From: Deuterostichococcus epilithicus
Lineage: Eukaryota > Chlorophyta > Trebouxiophyceae > Prasiolales > Stichococcaceae
Length of the DNA stretch: 64,000 nucleotides
Reading direction: 5' to 3'
NCBI GenBank assembly: GCA_033439295.1
Contig: JAVTLE010000021.1
Location: 434,009 to 498,008 of the forward strand
The notes beneath the pieces are model-generated. The model was not told where the DNA came from. It saw nothing but the letters and a program-made list of their open reading frames with translations, and ran no database searches. Below, piece after piece: positions 49,093-60,221 of the stretch. A program made the position numbers and the translations under genes. Numbering within the stretch: position 1 is the first letter of the stretch; each line of letters opens with the position of its first letter.

Positions 49093-50498
49093 CCGTGCCA
49101 GACCTGCGCTGCCCACACAGCTGCTGCTGCGGCTGGCAGGCTGGGGCGGAGGCCGCTGCAGAGCGCGTGCCTGGGCAGTCAATGCTGTCGCGGGGCGGGC
49201 CGCTGGCGGGACCGCTGGTGCAACTGCTCTGCCCTGACAGTGGATGGCAGTCAGGGACACGGAGGCCGGCAAGGGTCCGAGAGTCCTAGCGGCACTCGAT
49301 TTGCAGGCACGGCAGCGGGCCAGGGAGGGGGGGCCCTCCCTTGGGGCGGCGGCGGCAGACGCCGCCGAGCAGGCTGCAGGTGCGCATAGGCCTGAGACCC
49401 TGGATGCAGGGCCTGAGCCCCCAACTCTGGACGCAGTGGCGGACGTCCCCCCAGTCGAGCGTGGCCTGCTAGATGCCCTAGTGTGTCTGCACCAGATCGC
49501 GGCGACTCTGCGCGAGCAGGAACCATGTTGCATCATCCCAGCGGAGGCTGCGGCGGCATTCACTGCAGAGGCTGGCGTGCTCCCCGCAGACGAGCGGGAG
49601 ACCAGGGCGGCGGAGAACAGGGGCGGGGCGGCTCCAGATGCTGCCAGGCCATCCGCCGAGGCTGGCGCAGCGGTGCGCGCCAATGAACCCCACTGTGGTG
49701 CTGCATCAGGATGCTGCTGCGGGATGCTGCATGTCGGATGCAACACTAGCTCGCATGGGCTGCGCTGCACCGCTCGGGGGCTGCTGTGGTTGGCATGTGA
49801 CTGCCGAAGCAGCACGGAAGCCTGCACTGTCCCGGAGAGGTGTCCGGTTTGCTGTCGCGTGAGGCACCTCCAGGCACATGTCCATGCGGCTGCAGGGAGA
49901 AGGGGAGGCGGCAGCAGCGCCGCTGCCGCCGCCCGCGCCACCGCAGGGCGGCACTTCGGTGGCGAGCTCTTCCACGGTCCCGGGCGCGGAGCTGCACCTG
50001 CACCACCACAGGGGACGCCGCATGCGCTCCGGCCGCGTCCAGGTGCCAGTCCGCAGCATACCCACCTGTGATGACAACACGTGACTCGGCGTGTGCTTTC
50101 GGCGGCGCTCGGGCGTTGCTCGCCGGCAAGCTGTTATTTCCCTTCTATCCTCCCCCCCCCCCCTGGGGGGGGGGGGTCATCCTACTGCGTGCTACCCGCA
50201 GTTGATGCACCTCAAACGAGGAGGCGACGCAGCGGGAGGCCCTTTGAGGCACGAGTTCAGCAACGCAAGTTTCTGCTGCAATGGCTCACTCACTGACCGG
50301 CTTCACGGTTGCGCGCAGTTCACGCACCTCAACCAGGAGGCGGTGCAGCACGAGGACAGCGCTGGGCAGGCGGACCACGCGGACCGGCCCGAGCAGCCGG
50401 CGGCGGGCTCCCGGGTGTGTCACTCCCCAGCATCGGACCGCCGCGCCACGCTAGCGAGCCGCCTCATCGGGCACCGCTTCAAGTACAACGAGATCTGA
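49093..50498 (+). CDS. Plus-strand exons of uncertain parentage (lipase C-terminus or separate small gene)
   Basis: Three open stretches look like exons. About 49118 onward (AEAAAERVPGQSMLSRGGPL) could be joined in phase to the lipase through a GTAGCT donor overlapping its apparent stop. About 49300-49690 is an Ala/Glu-rich frame (LLDALVCLHQIAATLREQEP). The stretch from about 49880 to 50042 contains VPGAELHLHHHRG, like the PG-x-x-x-H block seen near the end of some diacylglycerol lipases. It joins in phase 0 to a convincing last exon, 50319-50498 (FTHLNQEAVQHEDS, ending RLIGHRFKYNEI-stop). I cannot tell whether these extend the lipase or form their own gene. Confidence 0.42.
50152..50176. repeat. 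C12-T-G12 perfect homopolymer palindrome
   Basis: Twelve C, one T, then twelve G, inside an intron. It can form a 12 bp hairpin or a G-quadruplex-type structure, and it could also be an assembly error at a homopolymer. Confidence 0.8.
50197..50262 (+). pseudogene. Ghost copy of the last exon's 5' edge (49-50.5 kb gene)
   Basis: Bases 50197-50240 match 50315-50358, the acceptor and start of the final exon, at roughly 80 percent, offset 118 bp. CGCAGTT, GCACCTCAA, AGGAGGCG and GCAGC are shared. The copied frame reads LMHLKRGGDAAGG against FTHLNQEAVQHED. Confidence 0.6.
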
Positions 50499-51146
50499 GG
50501 GCAAGAGTTTGCCTGACTCGTCTCGTCTGACCTTCTGTGAGACTCGCCGCCTGGTGCTGATCAGGGGCCAGAAGGAATCCTACTTGGTTAGGACCCGAGA
50601 CTCCTGCTGTACGTGTTTCTGATTCGCATGTGCGTGTACAGGTTGCAGCGCAGGTGTTGCTGCTCGAGTTTGAGTCGTGTTCTGACGCCATGGGTCATGC
50701 CTTTACTTCGTTGTACTATTTGCACGGCTGCGGAACTGCTGCGGCCAAACTTCATTTTTGCTGGGCACGAGCATACACTCTCGTGCACCTGACGCTGCCA
50801 GCGCCTCATTGCATGACTGCTCTGAGGATGCCCGCGAAAGCCTGAGGAAGAGATATCAAAACAGCTGGAACATGTAGCCGAACATGTTCCATGGCTTCTA
50901 AATGACTGGGCGCACCAGACACCGCATCGCCGATGGCGCTGCACCCCGCCCCTTGGCACACCTTGTGTGAAAAGCTCGTGCTGCCACTGGGCTGACCGAG
51001 CTCCGTGTTACTACGTTTCCTGAGCCTCTGTCTTCCGCGGCCGTGCCAGCTGCACCAGTCAGCAGGCCCAAGTGCCGACTCTGCCCTCCGCAATTTCATC
51101 CGCCACCCTGCTGGAAGCGTTGCGCAAGTGGGCACACTCGATGGGG
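50499..51146. other. Convergent 3' region before SGF11
   Basis: No conserved frame is visible. The sequence is less GC-rich than neighbouring exons and probably holds 3' untranslated sequence of genes on both sides. Confidence 0.45.
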
Positions 51147-52552
51147 TCAATCTCGAATCGGGACGCGTGCGCTACGGGATGGCCGGCTGCCGCCACCATC
51201 GCCCACCCCGAGGCACTTTTCCAGGTGCGGCGCAAACCTGTGAGTCAGCAAGTGAGATCACGCACACGGTCCTTTCGAAATTTTGACCCGCATCTGAACC
51301 TTGGGATTGACTGCCATGCTGCAGAGTCATTATGTGAGACTGCGCAATTCCTGTGAGAAAATGCTAGACAACAACATTGAACAATTGCAATCAAGCGCCG
51401 GGCAATGGCATAGGGCAAACATGCTGGAACCGAGGGCGAGACACATTGCTCACCTGGCGGCGGCCATGCGCTTGCCGCAGTTGCTGCACACGATCGGCAC
51501 CGTGGCTGTCGTCGGCACGACCTGCCCGAACACGTCCGGCTGGCCTCGCCGCGGGTTCGCCTGCATGCGCACAGCCGCAGCTCAGCGGTGAATGCGCCGC
51601 CGCGCTCTGAAGCAGGTGTGCAAGGCTGTGCCAGCGCCGCTGTGTCGGCGCATGCTGCAAACGCGGCGCCGACGCCGGGCCTGCCCTCCTCTCATTGCCC
51701 CAACGAGTGATATTTTTTCGAACCCTGACTTCCTGGCTCCCGCTTGCTGATGCTATCTGAGTCGCTTACCGAGGTGCTGGCGACGCCGAACACGCCGGCT
51801 GGCTCCGCCGTCAGTGCCAGGTCTGCCAAGTCGTCCTGAACCAGGAAACAGTATTCCATCTTTGCTGCACCTGCCGCAGACCAAGGGGATCACCTAGAAG
51901 TACACAGGGGATTTCATGTAATCCCCCTAGCGCAGACAGCGCTCAAGAGGCAGGCTGGGAGCTGGACAGCAGGAAACCTGCACAGCGGCGGGCCTGGCAG
52001 ATCGACTCGGGAATGCCAATCGTGACACATCAGGCCAAGACCTTGCAGAGAGCACAGCACGCACCCGGCCGGTCTTCACCGCACGGTGCACCTCGAGAGC
52101 GATGTCCAGCAGCACATCTGCACGGCGCAAGTTTCAGCGCTTTCGGCCTCGACTCGAAAGCACAGGCCCACTGTGACTCTGGCGTCAGCTGTGCTTGTGG
52201 CCAAATTCAGTACCCATTTTCCAGGTCATGCCTCCACCAAGGCCCGGTCGCGCTTTTCATCAAGGCAGCGCGTGTATGTACTGGCCGGCATGAGGAGGGC
52301 ATGCGGCCGGCGATGCGGCCACCGCCCAGCAGGCTCGGCTCGCAATGCGTTAATGGGATGCACCATCAAATCACCGTCAAGCAGGTCCTGGTACGCCGCC
52401 AAAGTTTGGGAGATGGGGCTGGTTGGCTCGGCCAGGCCGGCACGCAGGCGCGCGACCGCCGCCAGCCGGGCTCGCAGCGCCGACTCCTCAGCCGCTCCTG
52501 CCGCGGCGGACTGCCGGCGCTTGGCAGNNGGCTTGGCCGCCGCCGCCGCCAT
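51147..52552 (-). CDS. SGF11: SAGA-associated factor 11 (SGF11/ATXN7L3-like) zinc-finger protein
   Basis: Subunit of the SAGA deubiquitinase module, which removes ubiquitin from histone H2B during transcription. Exons: 52375-52552, 52065-52117, 51454-51560, 51147-51237. All phases join, giving 142 aa. The N-terminal helix reads TLAAYQDLLDDVLLDIALEV then HRAVKTGR, the family's docking helix. The zinc finger is CSNCGKRMAAARFAPHLEKC (C-x2-C-x11-H-x3-C, the Sgf11 spacing) and crosses the last intron. The C-terminal GGGSRPSRSARVPIRD is short and basic. Two unknown bases (52528-52529) interrupt exon 1 about eight codons after the start, so the first residues are provisional. An upstream in-frame ATG at 52678 is an alternative start. 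The last exon could instead splice onward after KCLG. Confidence 0.86.
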
Positions 52553-53815
52553 GCCGGCCGCCGCGTGCGCCGCGTCGCTGCCGCCGCAGCACGGGCGGCT
52601 GCCCCGTCTCAGCGACCCATCGCCCCGGGGCCCAGCTGTAGGTGCGCCTTGCCCTCGTGAGGAAGCACGGTCGGTCAAGAGCAGCCCGCGTGGCGGCCAA
52701 CACCAAATGCAAATGCGGAGGGGCTGCAGGTGCGCCCTTCAGTGCCTGCGTCAAGCGTGCTGTCGGCCAGCCTCCTCTGCCACGGACAAGGCAAGATCAC
52801 CATGCCCTGCTGCGGTATGCAGCGCAGGAACCGCTGCGATGGAACGCGGATGGAACTGCAGAAGGCAGTGCCAGATCTCGAGACGAGATGCCGTCTCAAG
52901 AGTGTTTGCGCGTCAATCGCAGATGGCGGACACGAGAAGCTTCGCCAAGAGACGGTTGACTGCTTTCGAAATGCTTCGAGATTGTTGATGCTAAAGCTAG
53001 TGCACTGGAGTCGAGCTGAAGTGAAATGAAACTGGCATGCATCACCACATTGCCGCCCCTGTATCATATGTATGATCAAAATGTTGCTGGGCACGTCAGC
53101 AGCCAGGGGACAGCTAGTGCGATATATTTACACCAAAAACACAGCAACTGAAGCAGACTGACTGATGACCACGCACCCGAAACAAAGACCGACTCGACTC
53201 GAAGCAATCACGGCAGTGCTGTGCAGGGCTGTGCTAATATCAACCAAGCACTCACTATGATAAACACGAAACCAGCAAATACAAAATACAACGAAGGGTT
53301 TCAAGACGTCTTGAGCAAGCAAAAGCCAGTACGCCCCAGGGGCGCAGGCAACAGCCCAGAGCTCAAAGCGCCGACAGCCGTCCCGACATGTTTCTGTGTA
53401 GGTACTTCTGCTGCCTCTAGATATAATGGTTCTGGCCTGCTGCTTCAACTGCGCACCCAGCATGCTGCTCGCCCGCTGTCACGAGGCCAGCCCAGCCTAG
53501 CAAAGCTGCCCAGCCACACTAGACCGGCGCTGCCACATGCAGCTCAAACGAGACGCAAAGAATGCAGGCGCAGTACAAACTATCTGATTTTGCCCTCGCC
53601 AGTGAGCCTCCAGTGCCGTGCCGCACCGGCAGGTGGCGGACAGGCTGCGTCACGACAAGTGCCGTGAGCGGTGAAGTAATGGTCTATTGTTCATTCACGA
53701 AGGCAACCTGACATTCAACGAAACTGTTGCACCAGTCACGGCTGTGCCATCTCGACGGGCGCGGTTCCTGCCGCCGCCTCAGCGAGCACAGCGGCAGAGG
53801 GATTGGCGCAGCTGC
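52553..53815. other. Gap between SGF11 start and GAF-kinase end
   Basis: Both flanking genes are on the minus strand, so this holds the SGF11 promoter and the kinase 3' untranslated region. A minus frame of 139 codons overlaps 52675-53094, but it has no family, crosses no good splice sites and sits in AT-richer sequence; I treat it as chance. Confidence 0.4.
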
Positions 53816-56800
53816 TCAGGCCTGCAGCTCCGGCAGCGCCTGTAGGGCCGCCAGTTCATCGCGGATGGCAGCAAATGTTGGCCGCGCCCGTGGGTCCGTC
53901 AGTGTGCAGCGTTTCGACAGGTCCTGCGACAGTGGCAATGTGCTGTCAGGATATGCAATGTGACATAGCGCAATGCGACAGGGGCAGACGCGCATTCATG
54001 AGTGAGATATGCGCAGATGAATGAGCAGCGATTCCTTGTCTTGCAGCAGCGGTCACGACCGGCGCAGAGACGAAGCCAGCACGCTGCGGTTGCTACATGT
54101 CAGCTTGAGGCGGCTTCGTGCAAAGTTTAGATGAATAGGCTCACCGCGATGGCAGGGTGCGCAGAGATGGGCCACTCTAGCCGCTTACCCTCCATCGACA
54201 CCGTGGCGATGACCTGCGCAAGCGCGGCAAACCGGGTTTGAGGATCGTCAATCAGGTTATCGGAACCTGATGTTGAGGGTTGCAGCAGGCTGCGGCAGCG
54301 GCCCGGCCAGCTGAAAGTACGGGTCACAAAGGCGGGCGCAGGCGTCGGGGGAGAGTAGCCAGAGCAATGTCTTGGCTGCCGAGTGGCAGGAGCAAGGGCT
54401 GGGCGGTTTGGCAAGGCGAGGATGACACAAGCGAGCTCTTAGCGCTTGCGGGTTTAGGGTTAGGAGGGCGTGCGTACCTGTGTGTGGGACATGCCCTCCC
54501 AGGCATGCCGGCTGTTGGCCAGCTCCCAGAGGAGGACCCCGAAGCTGCAAGGAAAAGACATGTCTGCTGTCAGACGCCATCGGGCAGGAAGCGCGCCCTT
54601 GCGCCGCAGCCCAATTCGACACAGTGCTCTTGCGCTGCACGCAGGACAGTCAAGGCGGTCGTGCTGACAGACAGCAGGCCCCGGTCATTTGACCAGCTGT
54701 TTCGACTGAGTGCGCTGGTCACCTAAAGACGTCCGAGGCTGTTGTCAGCATCTGTTCGAGCATCAGCTCTGGCGGCATGTGTGTGACCTGCGGCGGTGGA
54801 TCGCGCAGTCGTCGGTCTGTAGGGTGGGATCTAATGAGCGTCACGTCTGATGCCAGAGAGGTAGCACCCCAGTGAGTCATGCTGCACGACGTGCACATGC
54901 AGGTTCATTCAGCAGCGCAGCTAGCAGCATCCTCACCGTGCCATAGGTGACCGTCTGCATGCCGCCCTGCAATTTGAGCTCCCGCGACAGGCCAAAGTCC
55001 GCAACCTGCAGCGGTGGAAAGGTGCATCGTCAACCTCGAGGGTTTTGAGGTGCCGCTGCCCGTTATGGAGCGCCATGTGCACCGTAGACTGCCGCTGAAT
55101 GGGCTGGAATGCTCGGTGGGATTCTCTATCAACAATGGCAACGAGATCGAACGGGACTAGACCTGTTGCCAGGTAGACGAGGCTGGGAGGGGGGGGCGGG
55201 GAGCTGCGCCGCACCTTGGCGGTGAAGCCGTGCGGCTTGCTCTTATCGCTGGTCAGCAGGATGTTGCAGCCCGTCAGGTCGCCATGGACGATGCTGTGGT
55301 CGTGCAGGTAGGCCATGGCCGACGCAAGCTCTGCCGCCACGGCCAGCACGGTCACATTGCTGACCACCCGCGGCAGTCCCGGCGCCGCCAGCTCCCCCTC
55401 CTTGGGAGCGATGGTGAAGTAGCCGCGGTCAATCCCCGTCTGCTTAACGCACAGGAGGCATGGGTGAGGTCATGGACGCACTGGGTGGTGACAGGGCAAC
55501 AGGTTATGGATGCAAGCACAGCGGCGGTCCCCCAAATTCCTGGATGAATGCGGGACTTGCTGGCATGTAGCGCATTGCAGTGATGCATCGTGGTGCGCGC
55601 CAGCAGCACCAGACCCCAAGACATACAAGATTGTGCATTGGACATGCATTGCACCCGTGGGTAGCGGCACACCTTCAATGTGCCGCGGTTGCAGAACTCC
55701 ATGACGAGCCACGTCTCCATCTCCGCATGTGCCTCAGGGGGCTCCTCGTCCGAGGCGTCATCCTCGGACCTGAGCAGACGGCAATGGCGGATTCAGGAGC
55801 ACAGGTAACAGCATCTCGGAACGAAGATGCGATGCGGCAGGACGCTCGGAACTCAGGCTGCCGGCAGGTGGTGCCGCCAAGATGCGGTTTCTTGAGAAAG
55901 CATGCGGGACGTGGCCTCTCATCGGAGCTCGACTCCTGCAGCATCGTGAGCAGAGGGGCGCCGACTCTCTGGCAGACTGTAAGAGCCGCTTTGCGCATCA
56001 CAGCGGAAGTGGACGAGGAAACCCACCAGCTGGCGCTGGAAGCGGTGGCGGCAGAGCGCTGCTGCCCGCCGCTGCTGCTGTTGGACCAGCAGCTTGATCG
56101 CACGTCACCCTCCTGCTGTCAGGGGGTCAGCATCCAATGAACACCAAGCCTGGCAGCTGCTGAAGGGGGCACAATGAGCTCGCAACAAACGGCTTGGCAG
56201 GCGATTTGGCAAAGGCGGCGTTGACACACCATGCATGCCTGGTCACATGCAAATTCGTAAGCAGTACATGAGCTCAGATGCAGGCGTGCGCAGGCGGTAC
56301 TGACTTGGTTGATGACGGTGGCGTGCTTCAGGGCATTGACAATGTTGGGGTGGCGCAGTTTCCGGACCTGCATGCCAGTACGAAGTAGTCATGAGTGAAT
56401 GGTGTCTGCAGCAGGTTGAATGCCTGACGCGGGGAGGGCTGCAGGTGGCTGCAGGGTTTGGCAGCCCGCAGCACGATGACAGGAATGGCGTGGCTGCCTG
56501 CACACTTGTGGCACTGAAGCGCCACTGACAGTACAGCATCAACCTGGCAACACTATCGGGGCGAAGTTCGGCCTGCATACCTGCAGCGCCTCCATGTTCT
56601 TCCACGGTTTCAGCGTTTTGCCCTTGGTCGCCTTCAGGTTTCCTGTGCACACCTGCGAAATGCAAAAACGAGGTCAGGCTCCAATCGTTGCGGGAGCCTG
56701 CTGTCGGGATGCACAAGCGTGGAATCTGTCACAGCACCCCTGACAGCTGGCGCCAAGCTCCACATGCAGAATCGTTCACGAACTGTCCTTATGCACGGGT

Positions 56801-59800
56801 TGGTCGACTGGCCAGCATACCTTGATGGCGACGCGCTGCCCCTTGTAGCGCCCCCGGAACACGCTGCCGAAGCTGCCGCGGCCCAGCAGCGGTCCCAGCT
56901 CCAGACCATCTACGAGCTGGCTGTTCAGCGGCCGATGCTGGCTCACGTTCAGCGCCTGCACCCGGTATGCAAGAAGGGGTTCATGGCCACCGAGGCACAT
57001 TGCAGGCGTGGCACGATGATTACGGCTGGACCAGAACTGACAGCAATGCAGGGACGCCAAGCGGCAGAAATCCCGGGCCAGGGCCCGAGAGGTGTGCCAC
57101 CACAGGTAAATGCCTCAAAGCAGTGCATTACAGACTGGCTCTGACATGCAAGTTGTGCGCGCCTGCACTGGCGTGTACACGCCGTCCTGTGACTGCAGCG
57201 GAGTCGCCTCGGGGGAGACGACCACGAAGTAGGGGTGGCCGGCAGATCCCGATGCGCTCGGCATCTGTGCCGGGAGGTCCGCCAGCTCGCCGTCGTCGTC
57301 CAGGCCCCCCTGGTCCGCCGGCCTGCGCCACAAGGTTGGCCGGTTTCCAGAAGGCGGCTCAGGGCGCAGGAATGCAGAGCGTTGACAGCGGCAGACCGCC
57401 GCGGGGGCAACAGTACGTGCAGCGGTGAGGCCGGCCCGCTTCGGCAGGCGGAGGGCTCCCAAGAAGGTGGGCTCCGGAAGGCGGCGTTAGAGGTAGCAGA
57501 GTCCTGCGCCCGCAGCGACGCCCGACAGCGCAGGGTTGGCTGGAGGCCGGCACCCGCAGCAGTGCCGTCGCCGCAGCGTCGCAGTCGCGACTCGGGCCCA
57601 GTGGAGACAGGGCGCAGCGCAGCGCCGCACCTGAACTGCAGGGAGAAGGTGCCGAGGCGGGGGTCGCCCACGGAGCGACAGGCGCGGATGATGAACTCGT
57701 CACCACGCGCCGCCACCTCCCGCGCCGCCAGCCAGGCGGTGGAATCGTTGCCAAACGGCCGCTGGAACAGCTCCCACAGCGGCCGCTCGAGCGCCTCCGC
57801 TGCCCGGATGCCCGCCACCTGTCAACGAGACAGCGACTGGCATCAGGGCACTGCCTGACAGGCGTGGCAGGCAGCCTGCATGTCGGCTACTGGCGCTGCT
57901 GTGTGATTGGAAGTCTTCGCCTTCAAACAGCAGGGCATGCACAGATGCACTGGTCTGCGGCTCTTTTGGGCGTGACGCTTGCTGTGTATAACAAGCACAG
58001 TGCGGCCAGCCGCAGCAGCAGGACAGCCCTGACGCTGCGGCTGGGCGAGGGACAAGACAACCGACCGAATGTCTGCAGCAGGTACCTCTGCGAGCATGGC
58101 GTTGGCATGTGTCGCCTGCCACGACGGCCGCGCGGTGTCCACGTACAGGATGGCGCGGGTGGACATGCCGTCGATGGCGGCAGCCACAAGCGGCGCCACA
58201 TCAGACTGTGTAACTGTCGAGTCCGGTCGATCCCGCAGCATCTGTGTCACTGAATTGTCCTTTGCCAGTTCCTCTGCGACGCGGCCTGCGCAGCAACGGC
58301 GTACATTCAGGAGAGCTGACCTGGACCGGGCATGGAAGGTCTCGAGACTGACAAACTGGAGAAGCTGGTCACGCCGACACACATTGACCGGTGCCTTGCG
58401 CCATGCGTGGTATGCGCTGAAGCGCGGTGCCATGGCTGCCAGGCACCTGGGGGCGAGTTGCATGCTCGGAACAATGGCACGGCCACCCATACAGCCCAAG
58501 CACCCAGGCCAGGCTGCTCAAGAGGCCCGAGCATGCAGGCTAGAGAGCAGCCCAGGAGGCAGGCAAGCTGAATCTGCAGCGCGCACCGGCAAGGTGTGCG
58601 AACTCCTGACACTGCTCCGTGGTTGGGTCTCGCGGCTCGCTGCCGGCCAGGCACAGGGAGCCCAGCACCAGGCCGCCCTCGCCAACGAGGGGGATGCCCG
58701 CGAAGAAGCGCACGCGTGGCGCAGGCGACTCCACTAGGACACCCGCCAGCCTGCGCGACCAAGCCGACACATGGCTTGGCCGAGGAAGGGAGATGGGGTT
58801 TTTGGAGAGGGGCGCTGTCGCCCCACGAAGGCGGCCTGGAGGGTAAGGGTGGATACCCGCCCGGGGGGGGCTGCATGGGGTTGTGTGACGATGCGGCGCA
58901 GCCGCAGCTGCTGCTTGACGCAGTCACAGGGCGGCCTGATAGCAGGAGACGTCCCTCCGATGCATGCGCCCAGCCAGCTGTGCATGTACCAGGAGGTGCG
59001 CCAGCAGCAGCGGCGCCGTCCACATGTCAACGCCAGCGCGGCACCTCGTTAAGCGCTCTCAGACACATCTGGCAGCAACTGCCCAGGTCCGCGATCTGTC
59101 ATGCGCAGTCGGAAGGGCTGAGTGTGTGTGTCAGGAGAGAGGGATTTTTCCTCCCTTATTCGTGCTGCTGTCGGACTCACCTGGGGACCGCCAGGGTGTC
59201 GGGCACGACGAGCAGCTGGGCCACCGGCGCCCGCGCCTGCCACGCGGACCAGCACCAGGGGAAGGTGCCCGGGCGGAAGCCCTCGTTGTTGCGCACCCAC
59301 ACGCGACGCGTGGCGTTGATGGTCAGGACGGCAGTGTCGACGCCCACCTGTCGCACTGCCGCCGTCAGCATGCTCTCCACCTGCGCGCCGGTCAGCGAGC
59401 GCTGCTGAAGTGCGGAGGGACCGGCCGTCAGCGTGTCCACGGCCTCGGATCGTGCCAGGCACCGGAAAAGGGGGTCGGCTGCTGCTGCATGTTAGCTGCA
59501 GGACTGTCAGGCGCCGCTGCTGAATGTTGTCTTCAGATCTGCTCCACAAATCGGCTGCCCAACACACGGCTCAGCCGCAGACTGAGCTGTTCAGCAGGCT
59601 GGCTTCCGATCCTTGGCAGGTGACAGAATCCAGCTCTGAACCGTTGCACACCTCTGGGGCCGGAGCACCACCCAGGTAGCCAAAGTTTGCATCATCAGCG
59701 TCGCACGGGGAATCTTTGACGCCCAGCTGCGGCGGCGCCCCACGCAGGAACTCGCTGTAGGGCAGCTCCACGATCTGCTGCAGGGTGGCCTGCAGCGCGT

Positions 59801-60221
59801 GCCGCGCCTGCGCCTTGCTCGCCTCTGGGCAGGCGCTGCTGCCGCTGTCAAGCGGGCCGCCATCGGCGGCGAGTAGCGGCACCCACGTCAAGCCTGCGAT
59901 AGACTCGGAATGGTCCAGAGACGCGCGAGCGCGCGCACTGCAGCTGCTGGTGGCTGTGGCGACGCTGCAAGCGCCAAACGAGCAGCGGTGGTCGCTGCCG
60001 GGCGTGCCAATCGCCAGGCTGACGCCATCAGCCAGCACCGCAGCATCAGCGCCCCCCGCCGCCGCCGTCAAGCTGTTTGACGTTCCACTGGTGCTGCCGG
60101 CAGGCGAAGACGAGTCCGAGCCGCCGCCGGTAGATTGCGTTGCCAGATCCAAATCCGTAGTGGAGCCGCTGGAGCATGTGGCTGTGTCTGGCACACCACT
60201 GTAGCGCTCTGAATCCGCTAC
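53816..60221 (-). CDS. GAF-PAS domain protein kinase (5' end unresolved)
   Basis: Soluble signalling kinase that couples small-molecule or light/redox sensing to phosphorylation, a type expanded in green algae. In transcript order: a Ser/Ala/Cys-rich region (59.6-60.2 kb) opening at an acceptor before 60221; a GAF domain split between 59.2-59.4 kb (AAVRQVGVDTAVLTIN) and 58.55-58.75 kb (RFFAGIPLVGEGGLVLGSLC); a linker NSVTQMLRDRPDSTVTQSDV; a PAS-like region (ILYVDTARPSWQATHANAML at 58.15 kb, AAEALERPLWELFQRPFG at 57.75 kb). The kinase follows: 56821-56955 with GRGSFGSVFRGRYKGQRVAIK, VRKLRHPNIVNALKHATVI (56.35 kb), ETWLVMEFCNRGTLK (55.7 kb), HSIVHGDLTGCNILL (55.3 kb), VADFGLSRELKLQGG (55.0 kb), HMPPELM (54.77 kb), FGVLLWELANSRHAWEGM (54.5 kb), and the last exon 53816-53923 (ARPTFAAIRDELAALQALPE, stop). 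The catalytic loop is HGD rather than HRD. A possible earlier exon lies at 60.38-60.68 kb. Confidence 0.82.

Noticed and set aside
49054-49941. A 295-codon open frame on the minus strand
   Set aside because: It is opposite the plus-strand exons leading to the convincing terminal exon at 50319-50498. Its sequence is low-complexity Ala/Ser/Arg without any motif.
52086-52988. A 300-codon plus-strand open frame
   Set aside because: It runs antisense through the SGF11 exons, whose zinc finger and phase-matched splicing on the minus strand are decisive.
52675-53094. 139-codon minus-strand frame upstream of SGF11
   Set aside because: It overlaps the SGF11 5' flank in a different frame, contains no domain and shows no coding composition.
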